This document shows positions 14,835 to 22,784 of a stretch of 25,737 bases of DNA, piece after piece. The notes below the pieces were generated by a model. It had not been told where the DNA came from, made no database searches, and was given only the letters and a program-made list of their open reading frames with translations. The DNA is from Faucicola sp032089155 (lineage in GTDB: Bacteria; Pseudomonadota; Gammaproteobacteria; Pseudomonadales; Moraxellaceae): contig DAMDEV010000018.1 of assembly GCA_032089155.1 (NCBI GenBank), forward strand, positions 1-25,737, given 5' to 3'. Positions within the stretch are counted from its first letter, which is position 1, and each line of letters begins with the position of its first letter. The position numbers and the translations under genes were made by a program.

Positions 14835-16538
14835 ATGTTAAAACAGTATAAGCCGACACTCGATAAGTTAACGAAGATCGTAGGGAAGTCTTATGTACTC
14901 ATCGATGAACAAGATACCCGTCATTACCGACAAGGCATACGTTTTGGTGAGGGAAAAGTGTTGGCTGTGGTATGTCCAGGTACTTTACTTGAGCAGTGGC
15001 AGGCACTACAAACAATTATTGAGGCAGATTGTGTGGTAATTATGCAAGCTGCCAATACAGGACTGACAGGCGGCTCTACACCTTATGGGGATGAATATGA
15101 TCGTCCAGTCATCATTATGAGCACTCGGCGTCTACAAGGCATCCAAGTGATTTTAGATGGCAAACAAGTCGTGTGTTTACCAGGCGCTACTTTGGATAAT
15201 CTTGAGCGTACTTTAAAACCTTATAATCGTGAACCGCATTCTGTGATTGGGTCATCATGTATTGGGGCTTCAGTTTTAGGTGGGGTCTGCAACAACTCAG
15301 GCGGCGCGCTGGTACGTCGTGGACCTGCTTATACTGAAATGGCGTTGTATGCCCGTGTCAATGAATCGGGTGAGTTGGAATTGATTAATCACCTAGGTAT
15401 TGATTTAGGCAACACGGCCGAAGAAATACTCACCAGACTGCAAACACAAGACTATGAAACCGGTCAGATAACCACGCAAACCACTCAGCTGGCATCAGAC
15501 AATCGTTACGCGCATGACGTTAAACAAGTCGATGCAGACAGTCCTGCTAGATTTAATGCCGATCCGACACGATTATATGAAGCATCGGGTTCTGCGGGTA
15601 AAGTCTGTGTGTTTGCGGTACGACTCGACACCTTTGAAAAAGTTGAGAGTAAGGTTTTTTATATCGGCTCAAATGACCATGATGACTTAACAGCAATACG
15701 TCGTTATTTGCTGACATCGTTACCTAGCTTGCCAATTGCTGGGGAATATATTCATCGAGATGCTTTTAGTATTGGTGCAAAGTATGGCAAAGACACTTTC
15801 TTGTTTATTGAACGTTTTGGCACGGTGAATATACCCAGAGCATTAGCCCTCAAAGATCGCATTGATGGATGGTTGGAAAAAATCAAGATACGGGGTTTGA
15901 CTGATCAAATTTTACAAGCTATCACCTTTTTCTTACCCAATCATTTACCGCGGCGCATGCTAGCGTTTCATCAGCGTTTTGAGCATCATTTGATTCTACG
16001 AGTAGATGAGCAAAGCGCAGAACAGACACAGCAGTTTTTAAATGAGTATTTTGCCGTACATTCTACTGGCTCGTATTTTGCCTGTACAGAGGAAGAAGGT
16101 CGCAAAGCTTTCTTACACCGTTTTGCCGTTGCCGGGGCGGCGATACGATATCGTGATACCCACCGAGCAGAGGTTGAGGATATTGTGGCATTGGATATTG
16201 CGTTACGACGTAACGATAGAGAATGGGTAGAAAAAATCCCAGCCGATCTCGAACAACATATGCTACATAAATTATACTATGGGCACTTTTTTTGTCATGT
16301 ATTTCACCAAGATTACATTGTCAAAAAAGGCACTAATCCACTGGATATTGAGCACCAGATGTGGCAGCTGCTAGACGAGCGTAGGGCAGAATATCCCGCA
16401 GAACACAATGTGGGTCATTTATATGTTGCTAAGCCAGCATTAGCCAATTTTTATCGAAAGCTAGATCCTACCAACAGTTTTAATGTGGGGATTGGTCACA
16501 CTTCAAAGTTAAAATATTGGCGCAAACCTAACGCATGA
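14835..16538 (+). CDS. dld: D-lactate dehydrogenase (quinone), FAD-dependent Dld
   Basis: Dld is a peripheral inner-membrane flavoprotein oxidising D-lactate to pyruvate and reducing quinone. At 567 residues it matches the E. coli length (571). The N-terminal FAD-binding type-4 domain (about 30-215) shows NTGLTGGSTPYG (about 74-85) and the SVIGSSCIGASVLGGVCNNSGG region (about 137-158), both hallmark flavin contacts. The middle and C-terminal parts (GEYIHRDAFSIGAKYGKDTF, then FCHVFHQDYIVKKG and GHTSKLKYW at the end) correspond to the membrane-binding and cap domains of Dld. Start ATG 14835 has AAGGA 9 bases upstream. In many relatives dld follows lldD in one operon; here it stands apart, on the other strand, next to the alcohol dehydrogenase. 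Confidence 0.96.
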   Translation: MLKQYKPTLDKLTKIVGKSYVLIDEQDTRHYRQGIRFGEGKVLAVVCPGTLLEQWQALQTIIEADCVVIMQAANTGLTGGSTPYGDEYDRPVIIMSTRRLQGIQVILDGKQVVCLPGATLDNLERTLKPYNREPHSVIGSSCIGASVLGGVCNNSGGALVRRGPAYTEMALYARVNESGELELINHLGIDLGNTAEEILTRLQTQDYETGQITTQTTQLASDNRYAHDVKQVDADSPARFNADPTRLYEASGSAGKVCVFAVRLDTFEKVESKVFYIGSNDHDDLTAIRRYLLTSLPSLPIAGEYIHRDAFSIGAKYGKDTFLFIERFGTVNIPRALALKDRIDGWLEKIKIRGLTDQILQAITFFLPNHLPRRMLAFHQRFEHHLILRVDEQSAEQTQQFLNEYFAVHSTGSYFACTEEEGRKAFLHRFAVAGAAIRYRDTHRAEVEDIVALDIALRRNDREWVEKIPADLEQHMLHKLYYGHFFCHVFHQDYIVKKGTNPLDIEHQMWQLLDERRAEYPAEHNVGHLYVAKPALANFYRKLDPTNSFNVGIGHTSKLKYWRKPNA

Positions 16539-16545
16539 CGACATT

Positions 16546-16573
16546 TAACTAGGTAAGCATAATTAGGTAAGTA
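16546..16573. repeat. 14-bp tandem repeat, two copies, after dld
   Basis: TAACTAGGTAAGCA (16546-16559) is followed directly by TAATTAGGTAAGTA (16560-16573), 12 of 14 identical. It begins a few bases after the dld stop and 9 bases before a dispersed repeat copy. Confidence 0.6.
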
Positions 16574-16582
16574 TCCGAGCAT

Positions 16583-16622
16583 CAGGGCAATCGCATGATA
16601 AAATTTTACCCAACAGTAACTA
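16583..16622. repeat. dispersed ~40-bp repeat, copy 1
   Basis: From CAGGGCAATCGCA to CAACAGTAACTA. The copy at 25685-25724 shares AGGGCAATCGCA, then ATAAAA, ATTTT, AACAG and AACT in the same order and spacing (about 80% identical by eye). Both copies are in the same orientation, downstream of a plus-strand gene, and each follows a short tandem repeat. The rest of 16539-16769 holds no gene and no clear terminator for either dld or metF. Confidence 0.65.
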
Positions 16623-16769
16623 CTCAAAATAAACTGTTCCAGATAAAATGTTTAAGATAAGCGTTATTTTGCGATGCCCCAATTTTACGATGTCGACCAG
16701 ACAGTTTAACATCGCCATTATCATTTTTTGTTTACTGGCAGTCAGATAGTGCGTAAGGACTATCCCCAA

Positions 16770-17621
16770 TTAAACCAATCCGAGCGCTTCAATCAGTTGT
16801 TTATTTGGGCTGACTTGGTTCATGCTATAAAAATGCATTGACGGCACGCCTTCGGCAATCAAACGCTCACATAGATTGACCATCACTTCAAACCCAAATT
16901 GACGAATGGCTTTTTTGTCATCGCCATAGTCGGCAAGCTGTTTACGGATGAAACGAGGAATATCTGCCCCACAGCCATCGGCAAACCGAATCAAATTTGA
17001 CGCATTGGTGATAGGCATAATGCCTGCGATAATTGGGAACTCATCTTGAGTCACCCCTTTTTTGGCAAGGGCATCACGCAGATATAGATAGCTGTCAGCG
17101 TTGTAGAAAAACTGGGTAATCGCTTCAGTCGCGCCTGCATGGTATTTATTGAGCAAGTTTTGGATATCGGCATCAAAGCTTTTGGCTTGCGGGTGCATTT
17201 CTGGATATGCAGCGACTTTGATACGAAAATAATCACCGCTATGCTCACGTATGTATTTAACCAAATCGACAGCAAACGGCAGCTCGCCAAGACCCACCAT
17301 ACCCGATGGCAAATCACCGCGCAACGCCACCAAGCGATTAATGCCTAACGATTTATAATAATCCAATAACTCGCCAATTTTGGCTTTATCATCGCCAATG
17401 CAGGATAAATGCGGGGTGATAGGTGTGTCACTTTTTTCACTCAGTGCCTTAACGATACCTAAGGTGCGCTCACGGGTTGACCCACCTGCGCCATACGTGA
17501 CGCTAAAATATTGAGGTTTTAAAGCGTTTAATTCATCAAAGGTTGCCAATAATTTGGTTTGACCGTCATCGGTCTTGGTGGGGAAAAACTCAAAAGAAAA
17601 CGGCGTTGTCATGGTGGTCAT
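16770..17621 (-). CDS. metF: 5,10-methylenetetrahydrofolate reductase MetF
   Basis: MetF is an FAD-dependent cytosolic enzyme that reduces methylene-THF to methyl-THF, the methyl donor for methionine synthesis. The TIM-barrel family markers are present: FSFEFFPTKTDDG at the N-terminus, FSVTYGAGGSTRERT, HLSCIG, VALRGDLPSG, AAYPEMHPQA, AITQFFYNADSY and PIIAGIMPITN, and a C-terminal GVPSMHFYSMNQ. The frame extends upstream to ATG 17654, but that codon overlaps a perfect -10 hexamer. The ATG at 17621 (MTTMTTPFSFEFFP, 284 residues) has a GGA box about 8 bases upstream and fits the family; ATG 17612 is a second choice. It lies downstream of ahcY in the same direction but is separated from it by a terminator, so the two methyl-cycle genes are co-located but independently initiated. 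Confidence 0.95.
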   Translation of the reverse strand: MTTMTTPFSFEFFPTKTDDGQTKLLATFDELNALKPQYFSVTYGAGGSTRERTLGIVKALSEKSDTPITPHLSCIGDDKAKIGELLDYYKSLGINRLVALRGDLPSGMVGLGELPFAVDLVKYIREHSGDYFRIKVAAYPEMHPQAKSFDADIQNLLNKYHAGATEAITQFFYNADSYLYLRDALAKKGVTQDEFPIIAGIMPITNASNLIRFADGCGADIPRFIRKQLADYGDDKKAIRQFGFEVMVNLCERLIAEGVPSMHFYSMNQVSPNKQLIEALGLV

Positions 17622-17652
17622 GAAAGTATCCAAAATGATAAAAAATACCACC

Positions 17653-17658
17653 ATTATA
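17653..17658 (-). promoter_or_regulatory. metF -10 box (TATAAT)
   Basis: A perfect TATAAT on the minus strand, 32 bases before the chosen metF start; the -35 region (AATTTT) is weak. It overlaps the upstream ATG at 17654, which would therefore not be transcribed. Confidence 0.6.
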
Positions 17659-17716
17659 ACGGGTAAAACAGTAAAAAAATTGAATTTTTTGGCATAAATA
17701 TTGAGTTAAACTGCAT

Positions 17717-17744
17717 AAAAAAGTCATGCACATGGGCATGACTT
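17717..17744 (-). terminator. rho-independent terminator of ahcY
   Basis: AAGTCATGC (17721-17729) and GCATGACTT (17736-17744) form a perfect 9-bp stem with a 6-base loop; the minus strand continues with a T-run. It lies 35 bases after the ahcY stop. Confidence 0.9.
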
Positions 17745-17778
17745 CGATTGAACCTTTAACAAATAGTATTTTTAGCTA

Positions 17779-19179
17779 TTAGTATTTATAGCTATCAGGT
17801 TTGAATGGACCTTCAACTGGCACACCGATATAATCGGCTTGTTGCTGCGTCAATTTAGTCAGTACCCCGTTAAAGCCTGCGACCATGGCTGCTGCCACTT
17901 CTTCATCAAGTTTTTTTGGCAATACTTTGACATATAAATTGTCCGCTTTCTTATCCGCAGGCAAATCAGCAAATTTTTCTTTGAATAAGTGCATTTGTGC
18001 CAATACTTGGTTTGCAAAAGAGCCATCCATAATACGTGATGGGTGACCTGTGGCATTGCCCAAATTGACCAAACGACCTTCCGACAATAAAAGCAAGTAA
18101 TCGTTTTCATCTTCTGATCGATAGACTTGATGCACTTGAGGCTTCACTTCCACCCATTTCCAGTTGTCACGCATGAACTGGGTATCAATCTCGGTATCAA
18201 AGTGACCAATATTACAAACCACTGCGGTGGCTTTTAAGGCTTTTAACATATCGCTATTACAGACATGGTAGTTACCAGTGGTAGTGACCACCAAGTCAGT
18301 ATCTTGCATAAGGGTGTTGTTGACACCTTTGGCAGGGTCACCTTCCACAAATGGCGAGACCAATTCATAGCCATCCATACAAGCTTGCATACCACAAATT
18401 GGATCGGCTTCCGTCACTCGTACTACCATGCCTTCTTGACGTAGACTTTGAGCAGAACCTTTACCCACATCGCCATAACCGACAACAAGTGCACGACGAC
18501 CTGCTAAAAGCATATCGGTACCACGTTTGATGGCATCGTTTAGGCTATGACGACAGCCATATTTGTTGTCATTTTTTGATTTGGTCACTGCGTCATTGAC
18601 ATTAATGGCGGGTACTTTTAGCGTGCCTGCATTTAACATTTCAATTAGACGATGTACCCCGGTTGTTGTCTCTTCTGAGATACCGTGGATGTTGTCGAGC
18701 ATTTGCGGGTAGTCGTTATGAATTAGCGCCGTCAAGTCACCGCCATCATCTAAAATAATATTGGCATCCCACAGCTTGCCTGTGTCTTCACCGCCTTCAA
18801 AAATCTGCTGGCGAAGACACCATTCGTATTCTTCCTCAGTTTCGCCTTTCCAAGCAAACACAGGAATACCGGCTGCTGCGATGGCGGCAGCGGCATGGTC
18901 TTGGGTTGAAAAAATATTACAAGAAGTCCAGCGTACTTCAGCACCCAGCGCCACGAGCGTTTCAATGAGGACAGCAGTTTGGATGGTCATGTGGATACAG
19001 CCCACAATCTTGGCGCCTTTTAAAGGCTGCTCGGCTTGGTAGCGTTGGCGTAGACCCATCAAAGCAGGCATTTCAGTTTCCGCCAGTTTGATTTCTTTGC
19101 GACCGTAGTCGGCAAGGCTAATATCGGCAACTTTGTAATCAGAAAAATTTGAATCAGTAGAATTGATAGACAGGGACAC
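17779..19179 (-). CDS. ahcY: adenosylhomocysteinase (S-adenosyl-L-homocysteine hydrolase) AhcY
   Basis: AhcY splits S-adenosylhomocysteine, the product and inhibitor of SAM-dependent methylation, into homocysteine and adenosine, using tightly bound NAD+. Motifs include GCIHMTIQTAVLIETL, the substrate and hinge regions DDGGDLTALIH and TTTGVHRL, NVNDAVTKSKNDN with the conserved Lys/Asp pair, the NAD-binding VVGYGDVGKGSAQSLR (about 233-248), and the C-terminal VPVEGPFKPDSYKY, the standard ending. It has the insert typical of the larger bacterial type (around KGETEEEYEWCLRQQIF). A GTG at 19188 opens the frame but overlaps the AAGGAG ribosome-binding site (19193-19188). The GTG at 19179, 8 bases past it, is the better start (466 codons). 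Expression is probably under an SAH riboswitch in its leader. Confidence 0.96.
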   Translation of the reverse strand: MSLSINSTDSNFSDYKVADISLADYGRKEIKLAETEMPALMGLRQRYQAEQPLKGAKIVGCIHMTIQTAVLIETLVALGAEVRWTSCNIFSTQDHAAAAIAAAGIPVFAWKGETEEEYEWCLRQQIFEGGEDTGKLWDANIILDDGGDLTALIHNDYPQMLDNIHGISEETTTGVHRLIEMLNAGTLKVPAINVNDAVTKSKNDNKYGCRHSLNDAIKRGTDMLLAGRRALVVGYGDVGKGSAQSLRQEGMVVRVTEADPICGMQACMDGYELVSPFVEGDPAKGVNNTLMQDTDLVVTTTGNYHVCNSDMLKALKATAVVCNIGHFDTEIDTQFMRDNWKWVEVKPQVHQVYRSEDENDYLLLLSEGRLVNLGNATGHPSRIMDGSFANQVLAQMHLFKEKFADLPADKKADNLYVKVLPKKLDEEVAAAMVAGFNGVLTKLTQQQADYIGVPVEGPFKPDSYKY

Positions 19180-19225
19180 TGCGTCCACTCCTTAATAACC
19201 AGTAAAAAAGTTAAAGTAAAAACGC

Positions 19226-19334
19226 AGATGCCGTTATTTATTTTGGATTTATTTTGGTTAAAATACAAAAAACGAGCCTAGCGCAGGCAAGCAAATATAA
19301 ATTAAGCGAACCTTAAGCTGCAGCATCTCTCGAT
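19226..19334 (-). promoter_or_regulatory. SAH riboswitch in the ahcY leader
   Basis: On the minus strand I read, in order, CGAG (19332-19329), AGATGC (19328-19323), TGCAGC, a variable AT-rich part with its own small hairpin, AGGCTCG (19279-19273), an AT linker, and AACGGCATCT (19235-19226). This is the order of the SAH riboswitch core as I know it from Ralstonia (CGAG, GAGCGC, TGCAAGC, AGGCTCG, AACGGCGCTC). CGAG pairs with CTCG (P1). The pseudoknot pairing GAGCGC/GCGCTC of the consensus is replaced by AGATGC/GCATCT, a compensatory change on both sides, which is good evidence for a real structure. GCAG and CTGC (19285-19282) can form the intervening helix. P1 is short (4 bp). In known cases SAH binding turns ahcY on. 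Confidence 0.78.
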
Positions 19335-19340
19335 AGGCGT

Positions 19341-19369
19341 ATTGTAAAAAAAATTAACATAAAAGTCAT
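19341..19369 (-). promoter_or_regulatory. ahcY promoter
   Basis: ATGACT (-35, 19369-19364) and TACAAT (-10, 19346-19341) are 17 bp apart on the minus strand. The predicted start (about 19334) falls two bases before the CGAG that opens the riboswitch, so the transcript would begin with the aptamer. Confidence 0.6.
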
Positions 19370-19643
19370 TCTTTTAATTGCAACATCAACTTAAGTCTTT
19401 TAAAAAAGCAACATTTTTGATAAAATATTACACTTCATCCTATGTAATTACATAAACATATAGAAAAGTTATACAAAATTAAAAGACATTGCTGAAAAAT
19501 TACGTTTTAATATACCTAAGAGAAACGTAACAAAATATGTCAACTAATTTACTTTTTCTTTATATGTCATTCATCGCTTGAAAGTCTTTTAGATTTTTAA
19601 GAGAAATGGTAAATTTACCTTATCCTGTCCTTAGGAGATTTAT
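19370..19643. other. upstream region of the CarO-like gene
   Basis: Very AT-rich, with no gene. A perfect 12-bp palindrome GGTAAATTTACC lies at 19608-19619, just before the AGGAG ribosome-binding site, and could form a leader hairpin or operator. I could not settle on one promoter. Confidence 0.4.
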
Positions 19644-20453
19644 ATGAAAGTTTTGAAATTAGCTGCTATCCCTGCTGCTTTAATCGCAACTTCTGCTTTT
19701 GCTGAAACTGTAGTTGTTGATCAACAAGTTGTTGCAGAGCCTGTTGCCGTATCTACTACCACCTACGATCCAAACGCAGGTGTAGTAAGAAACACAACAA
19801 CTCAATTGGTTACTGGTACTAGAACGTTTTTTGATACCGTAACACATCCTGCCGCTATCAGTGCTGAAGTAGGTACCTTAGGTTATGGTGCTAATATTGG
19901 TTGGGCTTTAAACGATAGAACTGAACTGGTAGCTGGTTGGGCTGGCGGTGACTTAGGTGATTTGAAAGACACCATTGAAATTGAAGATGTTGAATATGAC
20001 TTAGAAACAGATTCAAGCAATCCGTATCTTGGTGTGAATTTACGCCCAGCTGGAAATTGGTTCACTGTTGGTGTTGGTACCATTTTTGGTGACAACGAAA
20101 TCACCTTGAAAAAACAAGCGACTGAAACCAAACCAGTTAAAATCAATGGTAACTCTTACTATGGTAACATTGAAGCATCAGCTGAAAACAAAAACACTAT
20201 GAACCCATACTTGACTATCGGTTTCCGTCCTAATATTACTAATAACTTTGGTGTATTTGGTGAAATCGGTGCGGCTTATACTGGTGGCTTAAAAGTTACC
20301 GATGCTAACACACGAGTTCTAGATGCCAATGGTGAAGAAATTACAAAATTTGACAATAATCGTTTAAAATCTGACTTACAAGAAGATTTGGATGATTCAG
20401 ATTATTCAAAATGGTACCCAATCGCTAAAATCGGTGCAACTTACCGTTTCTAA
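19644..20453 (+). CDS. CarO-like outer-membrane beta-barrel protein
   Basis: The 269-residue protein has a clear signal peptide (MKVLKLAAIPAALIATSAFA, cleavage after Ala20) and ends in YRF, the terminal aromatic expected of outer-membrane barrels. Internal phrases resemble Acinetobacter CarO, a channel linked to basic amino-acid uptake and, in A. baumannii, carbapenem susceptibility: ISAEVGTLGYGANIGW, GWAGGDL...VEYDLETDSSNPYLGVNLRP, and NPYLTIGFRPNITNNFGVFGE followed by IGAAYTGGLKV. Compared with CarO it carries a longer N-terminal stretch after the signal peptide (about 45 residues, Val/Thr rich) before the first recognisable strand. Start: AGGAG 6-7 bases upstream of ATG 19644. It is monocistronic, with a strong terminator. 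Family membership is a judgement from motifs; the transported solute is unknown. Confidence 0.75.
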   Translation: MKVLKLAAIPAALIATSAFAETVVVDQQVVAEPVAVSTTTYDPNAGVVRNTTTQLVTGTRTFFDTVTHPAAISAEVGTLGYGANIGWALNDRTELVAGWAGGDLGDLKDTIEIEDVEYDLETDSSNPYLGVNLRPAGNWFTVGVGTIFGDNEITLKKQATETKPVKINGNSYYGNIEASAENKNTMNPYLTIGFRPNITNNFGVFGEIGAAYTGGLKVTDANTRVLDANGEEITKFDNNRLKSDLQEDLDDSDYSKWYPIAKIGATYRF

Positions 20454-20473
20454 TTTTTTAGCGTAAGCTTTAG

Positions 20474-20504
20474 AAAAACGACACTTTTGGTGTCGTTTTT
20501 TTTT
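20474..20504 (+). terminator. rho-independent terminator of the CarO-like gene
   Basis: ACGACAC (20478-20484) pairs with GTGTCGT (20490-20496) around TTTTG, followed by nine T. The longest frame of the next gene would start inside this hairpin, an argument against that start. Confidence 0.93.
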
Positions 20505-20573
20505 GCTGAATCATTGCCAAAAGTTTGCTTTATTGATACTATCCGCTATCAATTTTTGAGGCGAGATTTGTTG

Positions 20574-22073
20574 ATGTATAACAAAGATTTAGCTTGCTTG
20601 GCGCAAGCAAGTGTGATGGATAGCATTCATTGTAGTGTCAATCTCATTAGTTCACCCATGTGGGATTGGTTGGTGTGGATTTTGATTTGTATTGGTGTGT
20701 TTTTTACCGTCATGACAGGGTTTGTTCAATTTCGTTTATTTGGACATAGTGTCAAGAATTTGCTGGCTAGTCGAAGCACTGAACATCACGAACATAGTGA
20801 GAGTATCTCATCGTTTCAAGCGTTTATGACAGGACTGGCGAGTCGTGTCGGTACAGGGAATATCGCAGGGGTTGCTATTGCCGTGAGTGTTGGCGGACCG
20901 GGTGCGGTATTTTGGATGTGGTTTATTGCCTTGATTGGGATGGCATCGGCGTTTGCTGAGTCGTCATTGGCACAATTATTTAAGGTGCGAGATGCCAATG
21001 GGCATTTTCGGGGTGGACCTGCTTACTATATCCGTCAGGGTTTAGGGCAAGGTTGGCTAGGTGTAGCATTTGCCGTGAGTCTGATTTTGTGTTTTGGCTT
21101 GGTATATAATGCCATTCAAGCCAATACCATCGCCCAAGCGGTACAATCGGCAGTCGGTTGTACGGGCGATAATACCTGTGCTTCATGGGGAACGGGTAAG
21201 CATGTGGTAGCGATATTGTTGGTCATTATTTCTGCACCGATTATTTTTGGTGGGATAAAACGGGTTGCCACCATTTCAGAAATGCTAGTACCTGTGATGG
21301 CAGGGGTGTATCTGCTGATGGCGTTGTATATTATTGTGACCAATATCACCATGATTCCGCAGGTATTTAATTTGATTTTGACCGATGCCTTTACTTTTAA
21401 TGCGGCAGCGGGTGGGGCGTTAGGCGGTTTGGTGTCGCAATCGATGATGCTTGGGATTAAGCGGGGTTTGTACTCTAACGAAGCAGGTCAAGGCTCTGCC
21501 CCCAATGCTGCTGCTGCTGCGGATGTGCCTCATCCCGCCACACAAGGACTGATTCAAAGTTTGGGCGTTTTTGTGGATACCATTATTGTCTGTTCTTGTA
21601 CTGCGTTTATTATTTTATTATCAAAATTACCCACCGCTGATTTGACAGGGATTCAATTGACCCAAGCCGCGTTAGAAAGTCATGTGGGTTCATGGGCGCA
21701 AATTTTCCTAGCGGTAGTGCTGTTTATGTTCGCTTTTTCGAGTATTATTGGCAACTATGCCTACGCTGAAACCAATGTGCAATATCTTAAGAATCATCCA
21801 ATGATTTTAAATATATTTCGTATTTTAGTGCTTGCCTTCGTGTATTTTGGTTCTGTGGCTGAAGTGCCTATGGTATGGGATATGGGGGATTTGATGATGG
21901 CGATTATGGCGTACATTAATCTTGTCAGTATCGTTCTGTTGTCAAAATATGTGTTTATTTTGGCAAAAGATTATTCCGCTCAAATCAAATCAGGTGTTAA
22001 GCATCCTGTTTTTAACATTAATAAATACCCCGCCATGAAAGCTAAAGTCACATCGGGAATATGGGAAAAATAG
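20574..22073 (+). CDS. sodium:alanine/glycine symporter, AGCS (AlsT/DagA) family
   Basis: An inner-membrane Na+-coupled importer of alanine or glycine with about 11 membrane segments. Family markers are GTGNIAGVAIAVSVGGPGAVFWMW (about 100-123), AFAESSLAQLFK, FRGGPAYYIRQGLG, and the C-terminal GLYSNEAGQGSAPNAAAAA stretch around 300, all typical of AlsT/YaaJ/DagA. The frame is open from 20487, inside the preceding terminator; the usable start is ATG 20574 (500 residues, MYNKDLACLAQ), with GAGG 12 bases upstream. The TTG codons at 20571 and 20568 would give a more usual spacing and cannot be excluded. The next gene, convergent, is an Lrp/AsnC regulator, a family that often responds to amino acids such as alanine, but a regulatory link is only suggested by position. 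Confidence 0.93.
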   Translation: MYNKDLACLAQASVMDSIHCSVNLISSPMWDWLVWILICIGVFFTVMTGFVQFRLFGHSVKNLLASRSTEHHEHSESISSFQAFMTGLASRVGTGNIAGVAIAVSVGGPGAVFWMWFIALIGMASAFAESSLAQLFKVRDANGHFRGGPAYYIRQGLGQGWLGVAFAVSLILCFGLVYNAIQANTIAQAVQSAVGCTGDNTCASWGTGKHVVAILLVIISAPIIFGGIKRVATISEMLVPVMAGVYLLMALYIIVTNITMIPQVFNLILTDAFTFNAAAGGALGGLVSQSMMLGIKRGLYSNEAGQGSAPNAAAAADVPHPATQGLIQSLGVFVDTIIVCSCTAFIILLSKLPTADLTGIQLTQAALESHVGSWAQIFLAVVLFMFAFSSIIGNYAYAETNVQYLKNHPMILNIFRILVLAFVYFGSVAEVPMVWDMGDLMMAIMAYINLVSIVLLSKYVFILAKDYSAQIKSGVKHPVFNINKYPAMKAKVTSGIWEK

Positions 22074-22085
22074 CGATTAGATAAT

Positions 22086-22117
22086 AAAAAAAGCCGTTGG
22101 TTATCAATGGCTTTTTT
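22086..22117. terminator. bidirectional terminator between the symporter and lrp-like genes
   Basis: AAAAAAGCCGTTG and CAATGGCTTTTTT form a stem with one G-T wobble and a GTTAT loop; A- and T-runs on both sides let it serve both convergent genes. Another hairpin, GGTATC/GATACC, is at 22130-22147. Confidence 0.8.
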
Positions 22118-22210
22118 ATTGTTTGGCTAGGTATCATAAGCGATACCAATAAATAGTGCGTTTTTTTATAGGTTTTTAAAACAGGGTTTAGAACAGGCTT
22201 TAACACCCAA

Positions 22211-22669
22211 TCAGATGATGGATTTTTCAAATACCTGCCGTAATTCAAAACTGGTATGCACTTGTGCGATACCTTCGATACGGTTTAGACGATGCAATAA
22301 AAATTCTTCATAATGCGCCATATCTTTGACCAAAGCTTTGATAAGATAGTCTTCGCTGCGCCCTGTCACAATACTACAACTGACCACTTCAGGAAATTCT
22401 CGTAGTTTTTTTTCAAAATTGCTAAAGCGTTCTGCGGTATGTTTATCCATGCTAATAGCAATATAGACTGACAGTTGATAACCTAATTTTCTAGGGTCGG
22501 TGGTGACACTATAACCCGTGATAACACCGGCATCTTCTAATTGCTTGACTCTGCGCGCACAAGGAGTAGGGCTTAAGTTTACGCTTTCCGCCAATTCAAG
22601 GTTACTCATGCGCGCATTTTCTCGTAATAGCGCTAAAATTTGTCTGTCTATTTTATCTAATGAAACCAT
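22211..22669 (-). CDS. Lrp/AsnC-family transcriptional regulator
   Basis: The 152-residue protein has an N-terminal helix-turn-helix (LDKIDRQILALLRENARMSNLELAESVNLSPTPCARRVKQLE as far as about residue 45) and a C-terminal RAM/AsnC ligand-binding domain (about 65-140) with VVSCSIVTGRSEDYLIKALVKD, where the GxxDyl motif reads GRSEDYL. These proteins form octameric, DNA-wrapping regulators that respond to amino acids such as leucine or alanine. It is divergent from leuA over 164 bp and convergent with the alanine/glycine symporter, so leucine synthesis and amino-acid uptake are its plausible targets. It is close to the true Lrp length (164 in E. coli), but I cannot say whether it is the global Lrp, a BkdR-type activator or a local paralogue. 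A weak GAG box precedes ATG 22669. Confidence 0.9.
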   Translation of the reverse strand: MVSLDKIDRQILALLRENARMSNLELAESVNLSPTPCARRVKQLEDAGVITGYSVTTDPRKLGYQLSVYIAISMDKHTAERFSNFEKKLREFPEVVSCSIVTGRSEDYLIKALVKDMAHYEEFLLHRLNRIEGIAQVHTSFELRQVFEKSII

Positions 22670-22784
22670 GATAAATTCTCAAAATTAGTGGTTTTAACTA
22701 CATAATATAATTTTATTAGCCATAAATATCAAATCCTATGTTTTTTATAGCAAAATTTGGTTACTTCAACTATAAAAAAATGGG

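Noticed and set aside
16688..16764. Hairpins CGATGT/ACATCG and GATAGT/ACTATC downstream of metF as terminators
   Set aside because: Stems are 6 bp with loops of 15 and 8 bases, and neither is followed by a T-run on the minus strand.
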